This document shows positions 23,712 to 30,208 of a DNA stretch of 30,208 bases, piece by piece. The stretch is taken from positions 1 to 30,208 of the IMG/VR virus record IMGVR_UViG_3300034375_004593. One strand, written 5' to 3'. How positions within the stretch are numbered: position 1 is the stretch's first letter; each line of letters opens with the position of its first letter. The position numbers and the translations under genes were made by a program. The DNA is from a virus. The notes beneath the pieces were generated by a model. The model was given only the letters and a program-made list of their open reading frames with translations. It had not been told where the DNA came from and made no database searches.

Positions 23712-25891
23712 TATCTAAAATTTTTAAATCCGCTTCTTTTTGCTTTTCTTGCTAAAGTTGACTTACTACGCCCTATATTTTTAAACGGACTATACTTTAA
23801 TTTATACAAATTTTGTGACTTTTGCAAGGAAGAATCAGTTTCTTTAACTTTCAAATAACCTCTATTTGACTGCTGAACTTTAGCAAAAGCAATCAAAGCT
23901 GCAAATGAAACTAATCTATCCACGTTTACTCCCGGTTGATATGCTAGCATTTCTTTTAATAGCATAGGATCTGGGATACGTTCTATACCTAAAGTAGAAC
24001 TAATTGTGTTACCTTCATCATCCAGATCTTCATCTATCTCTTCTCTCAAAAATTCTATTGCATAAGATACCAAGTGACTCTTAAATAATGTACCTGTATT
24101 CTTCCAACCATACTCTTGGTAAACAGTTTTATTTGAGCCTATATCTTTTAAGAAAAGTATTTGCTGTTTTGGAACTAGATATTTTTGTTTCTTTTTAGAT
24201 ATCATGTACTGAATAAATAAAGAAATGTTGTTCTCTACAACCGTCCATGCATTATACCATTCAATGATTAATTGGAGTTGCTCATGTGTTTTATTTATAT
24301 CATCATATCTACCACACCAGGCAGCTACAATTTTATCTTGTTCAATTATTTGTTCTACACCATCTAGAGTTTCTCTGCTAATCTCAACTGCATTCTTATA
24401 GACATAAATGCTACACAATGAATCTGACGTTGTTGTTTTACCTTCTGATACGGGGTCAATAGATGCATAGTACGCACCCCATTCTGGATTTTTAACAGGT
24501 CTTTCCCATACCACAATTGCCCCAGATTTATCCGTCATCTTTTTATCTACTGGGAAAGTAGATATTGGAAGCTTAGATGTTCTTTTTGCTTTTATACCAT
24601 CATGAGTTCTTTCTAATTCTATATGCTCATAGTGGTATTCTTTATCTTCAATTTTTTTAAGCTGCTTTTGAATAATACCTTGTGGAAATATAGATTCTTT
24701 TCTATAAGCAAATCCTTCTGCAATATTGGTAGGTTTCTGAGAAATTCTTAACTGATATTGTTCAGGATTAAGTTTTAGCTTCCACTCTTCTCTCTCTTTA
24801 ATTATTGCATCTAATGCTTCTTCTACTAATGAATTACCATAATCATCAATATATGGTGGCATTGACCATTGTTCTGGAATAAATAATCCAGATAATCCAA
24901 CAGTACCATCTTTATCTAAAAGATTTGTTTCAACAGCATATATATCATTATTGGTTGGATTTAATACCATATCCTTAAGAGGGATACATTGATCCAAGTC
25001 ACCAACTGATCCTGCCGCTATAAACATACCTGTAGTAACCATACCAGAAGACATTGCAGGACGCAAGTACTCATATGTTTCACTCATCTTAGGAGCAATG
25101 CCAGCCTCCTCATGAAAGAAGTAAGTTGTTGGTCCCCCTACCCCAGTTGTTGCATTCTTTTCAAATGATGCCCCTTGTATCTTAGACTTTAAACCTTTGC
25201 TAGTTTTTTTATTTCCAATTTTAACTTCAATCTGCTGTTGCCATAGTAAAACCTTTTCTGGATTACTTGGTCTATACCATGCAGTATGTTCATTTAAGAA
25301 GTCTCTATATTCCTCTAAAAATTTCCAAGAGCCTTTATCATTAATATAATCCTTAAGGCTTGCTCCAATCTTACAAACAGATCCTTCTTCAAACCAATAA
25401 GTATTTATAATCTTACCCATATGGAAATAAGAAGATGCTATCTGACGTTTTTTAAATATAGCCGCATGCTTATTGTTAAGTTCTGCCAATAACTCATATA
25501 ATGCCATATGGTATTGAGCATCTCTTACTTTAGCAAACCCATATGCTTTTTCTTCCTTGTCATAAATTGGAAGGAAGTTTAACCACATGTAGTAATCTCT
25601 AGTTAAATACCAAGTCTTATCTTTGTTTTTATAAATTACCCCTTTTCTACATTTATCTTTTTGATCATCCCAGTATTTAATAAAGTCTTTTGATCTAAAT
25701 GGAGAATTACAATAAAAACCTTGACTATTAAATATTTCAGCTTGTTCATTAAATAAATAAGCTGTTTCATCAAAATCATACAGACCCGGTTCTTTAAATA
25801 AAGGCAATAAAAAATCTAACCACTCTTGATCAGTTTCAAAAGTGGTTGTAGTCCATTCACCATTATCATATGTAGGAATTGTTTTACTCAT
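23711..25891 (-). CDS. Terminase large subunit
   Basis: A 726-residue packaging motor protein. The ATPase part shows a divergent Walker A region KKRQIASSY (147-155), Walker B with catalytic Glu in YFFHEEAG (257-264) and a coupling motif GSVGD (294-298). The C-terminal RNase H-like nuclease carries D479 (SIDP), E553 (VVENN) and D658 (NVDRLVSF), the metal-binding triad. The basic tail (RSKSTLARKAKRSGFKNFR) may contact DNA or portal. It overlaps the GroES-like gene by 8 bases and the portal by one (TAATG). No small terminase is evident upstream by sequence, though the 121- and 171-residue genes occupy the usual position. Walker A lacks the standard GKT, as is common in phage terminases. Confidence 0.93.
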   Translation of the reverse strand: MSKTIPTYDNGEWTTTTFETDQEWLDFLLPLFKEPGLYDFDETAYLFNEQAEIFNSQGFYCNSPFRSKDFIKYWDDQKDKCRKGVIYKNKDKTWYLTRDYYMWLNFLPIYDKEEKAYGFAKVRDAQYHMALYELLAELNNKHAAIFKKRQIASSYFHMGKIINTYWFEEGSVCKIGASLKDYINDKGSWKFLEEYRDFLNEHTAWYRPSNPEKVLLWQQQIEVKIGNKKTSKGLKSKIQGASFEKNATTGVGGPTTYFFHEEAGIAPKMSETYEYLRPAMSSGMVTTGMFIAAGSVGDLDQCIPLKDMVLNPTNNDIYAVETNLLDKDGTVGLSGLFIPEQWSMPPYIDDYGNSLVEEALDAIIKEREEWKLKLNPEQYQLRISQKPTNIAEGFAYRKESIFPQGIIQKQLKKIEDKEYHYEHIELERTHDGIKAKRTSKLPISTFPVDKKMTDKSGAIVVWERPVKNPEWGAYYASIDPVSEGKTTTSDSLCSIYVYKNAVEISRETLDGVEQIIEQDKIVAAWCGRYDDINKTHEQLQLIIEWYNAWTVVENNISLFIQYMISKKKQKYLVPKQQILFLKDIGSNKTVYQEYGWKNTGTLFKSHLVSYAIEFLREEIDEDLDDEGNTISSTLGIERIPDPMLLKEMLAYQPGVNVDRLVSFAALIAFAKVQQSNRGYLKVKETDSSLQKSQNLYKLKYSPFKNIGRSKSTLARKAKRSGFKNFR

Positions 25892-26150
25892 TTATCACTT
25901 TAGCAAATATCATGTCTACATTTACTAACATGCAGTCTTCACCGTCATGTTTCATGTCAATGCCTGTTGCATGCTCATGATATTTTACAGTATCCCCAAC
26001 ACTCAGAGTATCAACATCTTCACCTACAGCAATTACTTCTGCTATATATTCTTTTTCAACTTCCGTTCTTAAGATTGTTGTCCCTGGATAATATTGAGAT
26101 GGTTGGACATTCTTTATTAGAACTTTTTTCCCTAGTGGTATTATTTTCAT
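25884..26150 (-). CDS. groES: GroES-like co-chaperonin (Cpn10)
   Basis: An 88-residue protein with the Cpn10 outline: start MKIIPLGKKVLIKNV (compare the typical 'PLxDRVLVK' of GroES), a mobile-loop equivalent around YYPGTTILRTE with the hydrophobic triplet TIL, then EYIAEVIAVGEDVDTLSVGDTVKYHEHATG and an ending with DMIFAKV. In infection it would cap the host GroEL chamber to fold phage proteins, probably the capsid protein, as T4 gp31 does. It is shorter than the usual 95-100 residues, with a reduced roof region. It overlaps TerL by 8 bases. The place among packaging genes supports a role in head assembly. The symbol is by family, not by orthology. Confidence 0.85.
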   Translation of the reverse strand: MKIIPLGKKVLIKNVQPSQYYPGTTILRTEVEKEYIAEVIAVGEDVDTLSVGDTVKYHEHATGIDMKHDGEDCMLVNVDMIFAKVINE

Positions 26151-26235
26151 TTTTATCTTGTTTTATTGGTTTATCACTTTTCCATATAGGCTCATCCCAA
26201 TAAAGGAATATGAGCTCATCTTTTTTATTGATCAT
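26056..26235 (-). CDS. Possible small overlapping gene (59 aa)
   Basis: An ATG at 26235 overlaps the end of the 171-residue gene and opens a frame of 59 codons (MINKKDELIFLYWDEPIW...) that fills the 74-bp gap before the GroES-like gene, then runs 95 bases into it in another frame and ends at TGA. The first 30 residues look protein-like (aromatic and charged mix); the overlapping part is Asn/Lys/Ser-rich and less convincing. It may be a real microprotein or a chance frame. Confidence 0.3.
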   Translation of the reverse strand: MINKKDELIFLYWDEPIWKSDKPIKQDKNENNTTREKSSNKECPTISILSRDNNLKNGS

Positions 26236-26740
26236 AAGCTAATCCTTGCCCTCCCCTAACTGATGTTGTTTGTTCATCTTTAAGATCTTTATATGCACCT
26301 TTAAATGATTGCCTGATTGCGTCAAAATCCTTTGCCACAGCCCGGATTTGGCTTATATTTCCATCTCTACCGTCTGTAATTTGAGTATTAGCCATATATG
26401 TTGCCATATTATCTAAAGCTTTTTTAATACCCATATAGGCCCTGTATGTAGGGGTTTCATACATCTTCATACACATATCTAAGGCGTATCTTATCTTTGG
26501 GTCTTCTGTTGACTCTTCTAAGCCAACTTCATCTATAATAATATCTTCTTTTTCATGTTCAGGTAAATTAAAAAATGGATTAGATTCTGGATCTGGACAT
26601 GTCATATAGTATAAGTACTGATACACAGACATATACGTTTCAGGATATTCATCCATTATTGTTTTTAAAAAGTTTAATGTATAACAATGTTCTGTTACCA
26701 CCACCTTTTCATTTTGTATATCAAATAATTTTGTAATCAT
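26225..26740 (-). CDS. Helical protein of unknown function before GroES/TerL (171 aa)
   Basis: A 171-residue acidic protein, mainly helical, with a Met/Tyr/Cys-rich centre (TYMSVYQYLYYMTCPDPE, then RYALDMCMKMYETPTYRAYM). A later helix KALDNMATYMANTQI is followed by RAVAKDFDAIRQSFKGAYKDL, and the protein ends GGQGLAYDQ. Its position one or two genes ahead of the large terminase is where a small terminase subunit often lies. The helical C-terminal half (RDGNISQIRAVAKDFDAIRQ) could act in DNA or terminase binding, but there is no clear DNA-binding domain. It is coupled to the 121-residue gene by an ATGA overlap at 26737-26740. Small terminase is a weak hypothesis. Confidence 0.7.
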   Translation of the reverse strand: MITKLFDIQNEKVVVTEHCYTLNFLKTIMDEYPETYMSVYQYLYYMTCPDPESNPFFNLPEHEKEDIIIDEVGLEESTEDPKIRYALDMCMKMYETPTYRAYMGIKKALDNMATYMANTQITDGRDGNISQIRAVAKDFDAIRQSFKGAYKDLKDEQTTSVRGGQGLAYDQ

Positions 26741-27102
26741 GTTGTAAGATCTGTTATAACATTTGCAAGTGTTTCAACAACAGTTACCAAATTTCCATCT
26801 GACATTTTTAAATCAGTCCTTGATGGAACAATAGCACCAGTGGTTTCATTTATACTTACGGTTGCCCCCACCACATTATTTCTATTTATATATCCTGCCA
26901 CAAGTATTGGAACTTCTGTTATTTCCACTTCATCATAACTATATCCAGGAACCGTAATACTTTGTGTTGGTCCAGTAGGATTTTGAGGATTTGGTATAGA
27001 ACCTAAAGTATTAGGTGGTACTGTTACAGTACTTGAAGATTCAATTTGTCTTTTCTCTACAATTGTATATGAGAGTAAATCTGTTGGATCAATTAAGGGC
27101 AT
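26737..27102 (-). CDS. Small beta-rich protein of unknown function (121 aa)
   Basis: A 121-residue Thr/Val/Pro-rich protein with PPNTLGSIPNPQNPTGPTQS in the middle and beta-like flanks, then VVGATVSINETTGAIVPSR and a short helix at the end (VVETLANVITDL). It looks like a minor virion or assembly protein; I recognise no family. It begins directly after the nuclease stop (27103) and ends in an ATGA overlap with the next gene, so it is part of the packaging operon. Confidence 0.7.
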   Translation of the reverse strand: MPLIDPTDLLSYTIVEKRQIESSSTVTVPPNTLGSIPNPQNPTGPTQSITVPGYSYDEVEITEVPILVAGYINRNNVVGATVSINETTGAIVPSRTDLKMSDGNLVTVVETLANVITDLTT

Positions 27103-27915
27103 TTATTTTGTTTTTAACCAGTTAATAATACTTATTACTTCATTCTTCAAATAAGGTAAATCATACATTATAATTTCATCCAAGACAGGCTCTCCATTTA
27201 TGTGTTCGTTTATTGGATAGCCGTTTTTGTCTTCACCTATTTGTTTAAACTTTACATGCTGTACTTGAAGCTTGCCAATCTTTAATTTAGGATTATGCTT
27301 CTTTATAATATACGCATAAATACTCAATTGTAAATTATAATGGTTTAAATTACAATCATCCAGATGTGATACTGGATTATACATTTTAGACGTAATTCCT
27401 TCCCAATTGGTGAACCCTGTTTCTTTTATTTCTTTGTTTGTTTTATAGTCTGTTATGTTTATTGTACCATCTATAATTTCAACTAAATCTGCTTGACCAC
27501 AAATTTTTGCTGACTTTAAATAGACCATATGTTCAGGATATACACCATCTTCAATCTTTTGTTCTGGTGCAATTTTAGCTCCAGTTTCTTCATCAAATAT
27601 TGGTTTAATTATTGGAACTTCAATACCATCTCTTTCAATAGTTTTAAAGTCAAGAAGATCAGCCTCTCTTTGATTGTGATAAAAGTTTCCTAACTTGATA
27701 GCTCTATTAGATTCATTTTCCCAAGCTTGTAGTATTTCTTTTGGTGTCATACCATACCACTTTGATCTTTTATTTTTAGATGATTTTTTAGCTTGTTCTT
27801 CTGCATCAAACTTTGGTTTTAACATCCCAATTAAAGATGTAACACTCATCCATTTAATTTCATCTTTGTCTATACTCTCATATAGATGTCCTTCTTCTTT
27901 AAATTGTAATGCCAT
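27103..27915 (-). CDS. PD-(D/E)XK nuclease (RecB/Cas4-like)
   Basis: A 270-residue protein with the RecB-type nuclease core: an N-terminal His motif LGNFYHNQREADLL (H80), D143 in CGQADLVEIIDG, D156-Y-K158 in NITDYKTNKE, and the following helix with QLSIYAYI (Q196, Y200), the Q-x-x-x-Y signature. This arrangement is typical of Cas4/RecB/AddB-like exonucleases and phage exonucleases; no four-cysteine iron-sulphur cluster set is seen, unlike Cas4. Possible jobs are DNA end processing, recombination or trimming of replication intermediates before packaging, which fits its place just upstream of the terminase cluster. It starts two bases after the stop of the 61-residue gene. Confidence 0.82.
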   Translation of the reverse strand: MALQFKEEGHLYESIDKDEIKWMSVTSLIGMLKPKFDAEEQAKKSSKNKRSKWYGMTPKEILQAWENESNRAIKLGNFYHNQREADLLDFKTIERDGIEVPIIKPIFDEETGAKIAPEQKIEDGVYPEHMVYLKSAKICGQADLVEIIDGTINITDYKTNKEIKETGFTNWEGITSKMYNPVSHLDDCNLNHYNLQLSIYAYIIKKHNPKLKIGKLQVQHVKFKQIGEDKNGYPINEHINGEPVLDEIIMYDLPYLKNEVISIINWLKTK

Positions 27916-27917
27916 AT

Positions 27918-28103
27918 TTATAAATTTTGTATTCCTGGAAAATTAATTATATTCTTGTTTTTGATGTACTTTCTAACCTCCTTTCCTAAGTCTTGATCAT
28001 TTGGATATTTTTTTTCTAGCTCTAATATTTTGTCTTCAAAATCTTTAGTGCTATTTATGTATTTTACATTATGTGTGGAGGTATAGTTAGTCTTGCTCAT
28101 CAT
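27918..28103 (-). CDS. Small basic protein of unknown function (61 aa)
   Basis: A 61-residue Lys/Asn-rich protein, helical in the middle (TKDFEDKILELEKKYPNDQD), ending NIINFPGIQNL. ATG codons at 28103 and 28100 are both possible; both overlap the end of the 105-residue gene (stop at 28087). Tight packing in the operon supports that it is real. No function can be assigned. Confidence 0.6.
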   Translation of the reverse strand: MMSKTNYTSTHNVKYINSTKDFEDKILELEKKYPNDQDLGKEVRKYIKNKNIINFPGIQNL

Positions 28104-28404
28104 TTAATGTTTTAGTTAATTCATCTTCTTCTTCATCTGTCATTAATGCATGCCATTTATTTAATGGACATGAACTAGATAAAGACCTTATTTTTAAACC
28201 TAGGCTGCAGCCGCATTCTCCACAACATGGTTGCGTTCCAGGCACTGTACATTTTTTACCATCTCTGTCTAATGATTCACATCTTACGCAATGTTCCTCC
28301 CATCTTTTTTTAGCCACAGCCTCTACATGCTCTTGTTTAAATAACCTATTCTTTATTCCTTCAAGAATCTGTTTTCTGTTTTTAAATATGTCTAGCAAAC
28401 TCAT
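28087..28404 (-). CDS. Cysteine-rich, probably zinc-binding protein (105 aa)
   Basis: A 105-residue protein. The N-terminus is basic and helical (residues 1-35). Residues 38-80 hold eight cysteines: C39xxC42, C52, C60-C61, C64, C66 and C79, with PCCGECGCSLGLK as the densest part. The spacing suggests one or two zinc knuckles, or a disulphide cluster. The C-terminus is strongly acidic (TDEEEDELTKTL). I recall similar small 'CVxCxxxD..GKxC..PGT.PCCGxCGC' proteins in Bacteroidota phages but know no function. Overlaps: ATGA with the IHF-like gene (28401-28404) and 14-17 bases with the next gene. A link to transcription or DNA maintenance is plausible because of the neighbours, not shown. Confidence 0.75.
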   Translation of the reverse strand: MSLLDIFKNRKQILEGIKNRLFKQEHVEAVAKKRWEEHCVRCESLDRDGKKCTVPGTQPCCGECGCSLGLKIRSLSSSCPLNKWHALMTDEEEDELTKTLNDEQD

Positions 28405-28760
28405 ATATTATCTTTTTTAAATTCTTTTTTTCTTTCTATTGATTCTTCAATTTTTTCCAATATACCCTCAAACTTTTTAATCTTCTTTTTAGTTTGTAAG
28501 GTTTTTTCATAACCATTGTATGTATGCTTTTCTAGATTACCTAAATAACTTTTGTTTTTAGTTATTGCTTTTTCTAGCCTTGCTTTTCTTATTGAAAATG
28601 TACCCAAAGATTCAACATATATTCTAGTATCTTGTATTTCAGACAAAGATTGTCTTACTTTAGAAAAATAAAAAGATATTAAATCATCCACTACAGATTG
28701 GTTTACACCTACTTCTTCCGCTATATCTTCTTTAAATATTTTGTTGCTTTTGGGCCTCAC
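28401..28760 (-). CDS. HU/IHF-family DNA-bending protein
   Basis: A 119-residue protein with an HU/IHF core: two N-terminal helices (FKEDIAEEVGVNQSVVDDLISFYFSKVRQSL) and the family signature LGTFSIRKARLEKAI (compare HU 'GFGTFxVRxRxAR'), then a long Lys/Glu-rich helical tail from about residue 70 instead of the normal DNA-gripping arm and end. It would bind and bend DNA, in replication, packaging or late transcription. crAss-like phages also encode IHF-like proteins. The start is GTG at 28760, in a GTGA overlap with the preceding gene's stop; no ATG lies near. The altered C-terminal half may change DNA binding or make a coiled-coil contact. Confidence 0.8.
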   Translation of the reverse strand: MRPKSNKIFKEDIAEEVGVNQSVVDDLISFYFSKVRQSLSEIQDTRIYVESLGTFSIRKARLEKAITKNKSYLGNLEKHTYNGYEKTLQTKKKIKKFEGILEKIEESIERKKEFKKDNI

Positions 28761-29110
28761 TCTCCAAGCACTTTAAAATCTAGTAATACCATACCTGATG
28801 GGATTTCTATTTGTTTAGAAATCGCTACAGTTTTTTTGCTCTTGCCATTCTTTATAATCAAACCTTTTTTAGCAGCCTTATTTACAGCATTACGTGCTGA
28901 TTGTGGGCTCTTAAATATATTATTTGTTACAGCTATTTTACAAAAATCTGTAAGCTCATGCTCACCCAAGATAGCAAGCAAACCTAGACAATCTAGATCT
29001 GCATTGCTAACTTGTATATCTTTAAAAAAGCAGTGAGTTAATATTTGATATTTTAAAGTTTGATCTCGGCTAGTTCTAACTTTCTTTGATACCTTAGTTA
29101 CTTCTGCCAT
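28757..29110 (-). CDS. Small helical, possible winged-helix protein (117 aa)
   Basis: A 117-residue basic protein. Residues about 15-95 have a helix pattern with LGLLAILGEHELTDFCKIAV, then SPQSARNAVNKAAKKGLIIK and a beta-like ending KTVAISKQIEIPSG. The segment 'S.QSARNAVNKAAKKGLI' reads like a recognition helix and wing of a winged-helix domain, so a DNA-binding or transcription role is possible. It comes two bases after the amidase stop and overlaps the IHF-like gene's GTG start by four bases. With the IHF-like protein it could form a small nucleoid or regulatory pair for late genes. This is a pattern-based guess. Confidence 0.6.
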   Translation of the reverse strand: MAEVTKVSKKVRTSRDQTLKYQILTHCFFKDIQVSNADLDCLGLLAILGEHELTDFCKIAVTNNIFKSPQSARNAVNKAAKKGLIIKNGKSKKTVAISKQIEIPSGMVLLDFKVLGE

Positions 29111-29112
29111 AA

Positions 29113-30042
29113 TTATAATTTTAAAATTACTTCAACAAGTCTTTCATCTGGATAACAATCCATCTTATCCCTTCTAACATTTGTGTGTGATAGCAGACCT
29201 TTTACCTTTCCGTAATATGCATCTTCTTGAAATTCAAATGCACGTTTAGGCCCAAGCTTTTTAATCCATTGCTGTAATCCTAATCTCATATCAATTTCAT
29301 CTCTTTCTGCAATATATCTTAATAGCTTCTCAACTTCCATTATTTGTCTATCAGAATACTTATGCCAGTATTGATATTTCCTAAATGGAGAGTCTAACTT
29401 AACAACTTGATCTTCACTTACAGATGACTTAAAATAAGTGTAATAACTACCCATATCTTCAGTAAGACACCCCGCAGAACAAATCTCTATACCAATAGAG
29501 TGCGTATTCATGTGACCTGATCCAGTCTTTCCAAGATGCCACCCATATCCATTCTCAGGAAAAGCTTGTACTACAATCCCGTCATACTCTGATGGACCAC
29601 CCTTATGAGATTGACCCCCTATAACAAATTCAGTGGCAACTCTCCCCCTGGTATCTTTATTCCAGTGATCAACCACCCTATATGGATTTTCTCTACCTGC
29701 AGTATGATGCAAGAAACAATATTCATTCTTACCTTTTCTTGGCAGATATTCATCCTTATCCAGATAATATTTGTGTATTAACTGATCATAGTTTGTTTCA
29801 AAATGTTGAGACGTAATATCACTATCTTCATCAATAGCTTCACCTGATGATTTAGTTAATGTTAGCATATGCCAAGTTTGAGTACCTACAATACCATCAA
29901 CCTTTAGCTTTTTTTCTAACTGAAAGCGCATGACAGCTTTTTCAGTTTGAGGTCCAAACTTGCCATCAGGAATAACGTTAAGGATCTTCTGTAGACGTAC
30001 TACTTCAGGACCCTTATCTCCTTTTTTTAAAAGCTTATTCAT
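29113..30042 (-). CDS. Endolysin: peptidoglycan-binding domain plus N-acetylmuramoyl-L-alanine amidase
   Basis: I start it at the ATG at 30042 (MNKLLKKGDKGPEVV, 309 residues) rather than at a TTG two codons earlier; the ATG overlaps the upstream stop by eight bases. Residues about 5-63 are a PG_binding_1 domain (GDKGPEVVRLQKIL, PDGKFGPQTEKAVMRFQ, VDGIVGTQTWHML). From about residue 100 comes an Amidase_2 domain: FLHHTAGRENPY with the first zinc His, YGWHLGKTG, THSIGIEIC, and a late SHTNVRRDKMDCYPDE with the final zinc His (usual form 'H..VR..K.DP'). It should cut the bond between MurNAc and the stem peptide to lyse the host. No signal peptide is visible, so export would need a holin, not found in the window. 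Confidence 0.9.
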   Translation of the reverse strand: MNKLLKKGDKGPEVVRLQKILNVIPDGKFGPQTEKAVMRFQLEKKLKVDGIVGTQTWHMLTLTKSSGEAIDEDSDITSQHFETNYDQLIHKYYLDKDEYLPRKGKNEYCFLHHTAGRENPYRVVDHWNKDTRGRVATEFVIGGQSHKGGPSEYDGIVVQAFPENGYGWHLGKTGSGHMNTHSIGIEICSAGCLTEDMGSYYTYFKSSVSEDQVVKLDSPFRKYQYWHKYSDRQIMEVEKLLRYIAERDEIDMRLGLQQWIKKLGPKRAFEFQEDAYYGKVKGLLSHTNVRRDKMDCYPDERLVEVILKL

Positions 30043-30208
30043 CCTCAACTACTCTTTTTAGTTTTCTTTTGGGTTCTTCTTGCTGAGACATTGAACCTTC
30101 AAAATCTTGTCTTGCTTGTTCTGTTGTAGCTGCAGCAGCTTCACCCTCTTTTGCATTTTCCATTTGCATGTATGCATCAGCCATAAAGGCTTGAGCCTGC
30201 ACTCTCTT
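30035..30208 (-). CDS. C-terminal end of an Ala/Gln/Glu-rich protein (partial)
   Basis: The last 57 codons of a gene whose start lies beyond the window; it ends in TAA at 30035, overlapping the amidase ATG by eight bases. The visible part is helical and Ala/Gln/Glu-rich (MADAYMQMENAKEGEAAAAT) with a charged end (EEPKRKLKRVVEDE). No function can be assigned from this piece. Confidence 0.7.
   Translation of the reverse strand, partial: KRVQAQAFMADAYMQMENAKEGEAAAATTEQARQDFEGSMSQQEEPKRKLKRVVEDE

Noticed and set aside
27103-27915. Cas4 of a CRISPR system
   Set aside because: No four-cysteine iron-sulphur set, no CRISPR repeats and no other cas genes in the window.
28698-29036. 112-codon plus-strand frame with hydrophobic N-terminus resembling a membrane protein
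   Set aside because: It lies opposite two well-packed genes (IHF-like and winged-helix-like); hydrophobicity follows from the reverse complement of Lys/Asn-rich coding DNA.

Overview
This window is a 30.2 kb piece of the late (virion and packaging) region of a large tailed phage. All 33 genes I call (one of them doubtful) lie on the minus strand, so transcription runs from high to low coordinates. Signs of a Bacteroidota host are the AT-rich sequence, the near absence of Shine-Dalgarno motifs (starts sit in A/T-rich leaders), TAA used at almost every stop, and a structural-protein repertoire of the kind seen in marine/flavobacterial and crAss-like phages. I see no integrase, repressor, tRNA, IS element or CRISPR. 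The likeliest source is a virulent podovirus-like phage related to, or analogous to, the crAss-like phages (Crassvirales). That rests on my recognition of the ring/muzzle-type tail proteins at the low-coordinate end and was not tested by any search.

Layout in transcription order. (1) 30208-27103: end of an acidic protein, a peptidoglycan-binding N-acetylmuramoyl-L-alanine amidase, a small possible winged-helix protein, an HU/IHF-like protein, a cysteine-rich possible zinc protein, a small protein and a PD-(D/E)XK (RecB/Cas4-like) nuclease, mostly overlapping by 4-17 bases. (2) 27102-20946: two small proteins, a GroES-like co-chaperonin, the large terminase and a 921-residue portal. (3) 20939-18900: probable head-fibre or decoration genes, including a jelly-roll-like protein and a LamG-like/carbohydrate-binding protein. 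(4) 18747-15805: acidic scaffold and major capsid protein, preceded by a candidate late promoter and followed by a strong terminator. (5) 15742-12220: four head or connector proteins and a Dps/ferritin-like protein (DUF5856-like). (6) 12137-10662: a 491-residue probably abundant virion protein in its own transcription unit. (7) 10554-5404: adaptor-like small proteins (one a 57-residue cysteine-rich protein), a 1197-residue cysteine-rich fibre or adhesin with FN3 and possible vWA-like domains, and a 182-residue companion. (8) 5297-1: metallophosphoesterase with a possible helix-turn-helix N-terminus, a conserved-looking unknown, two ring/connector-type proteins and the first 621 residues of a muzzle/stabilisation-type tail protein.

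The genes together package DNA (TerL, portal, perhaps the nuclease), assemble the capsid (scaffold, MCP, co-chaperonin), build the neck and short tail, bind the host surface and lyse the cell. Regulation visible in the sequence: three copies of the 12-mer TATATTATATAT in front of the scaffold, 491-residue and 1197-residue genes; three good intrinsic terminators that close the MCP, 491-residue and fibre units; and frequent TAATG or ATGA stop/start junctions implying translational coupling. The longest stretch without a gene is 152 bp (18748-18899), described below; no stretch exceeds 300 bp.
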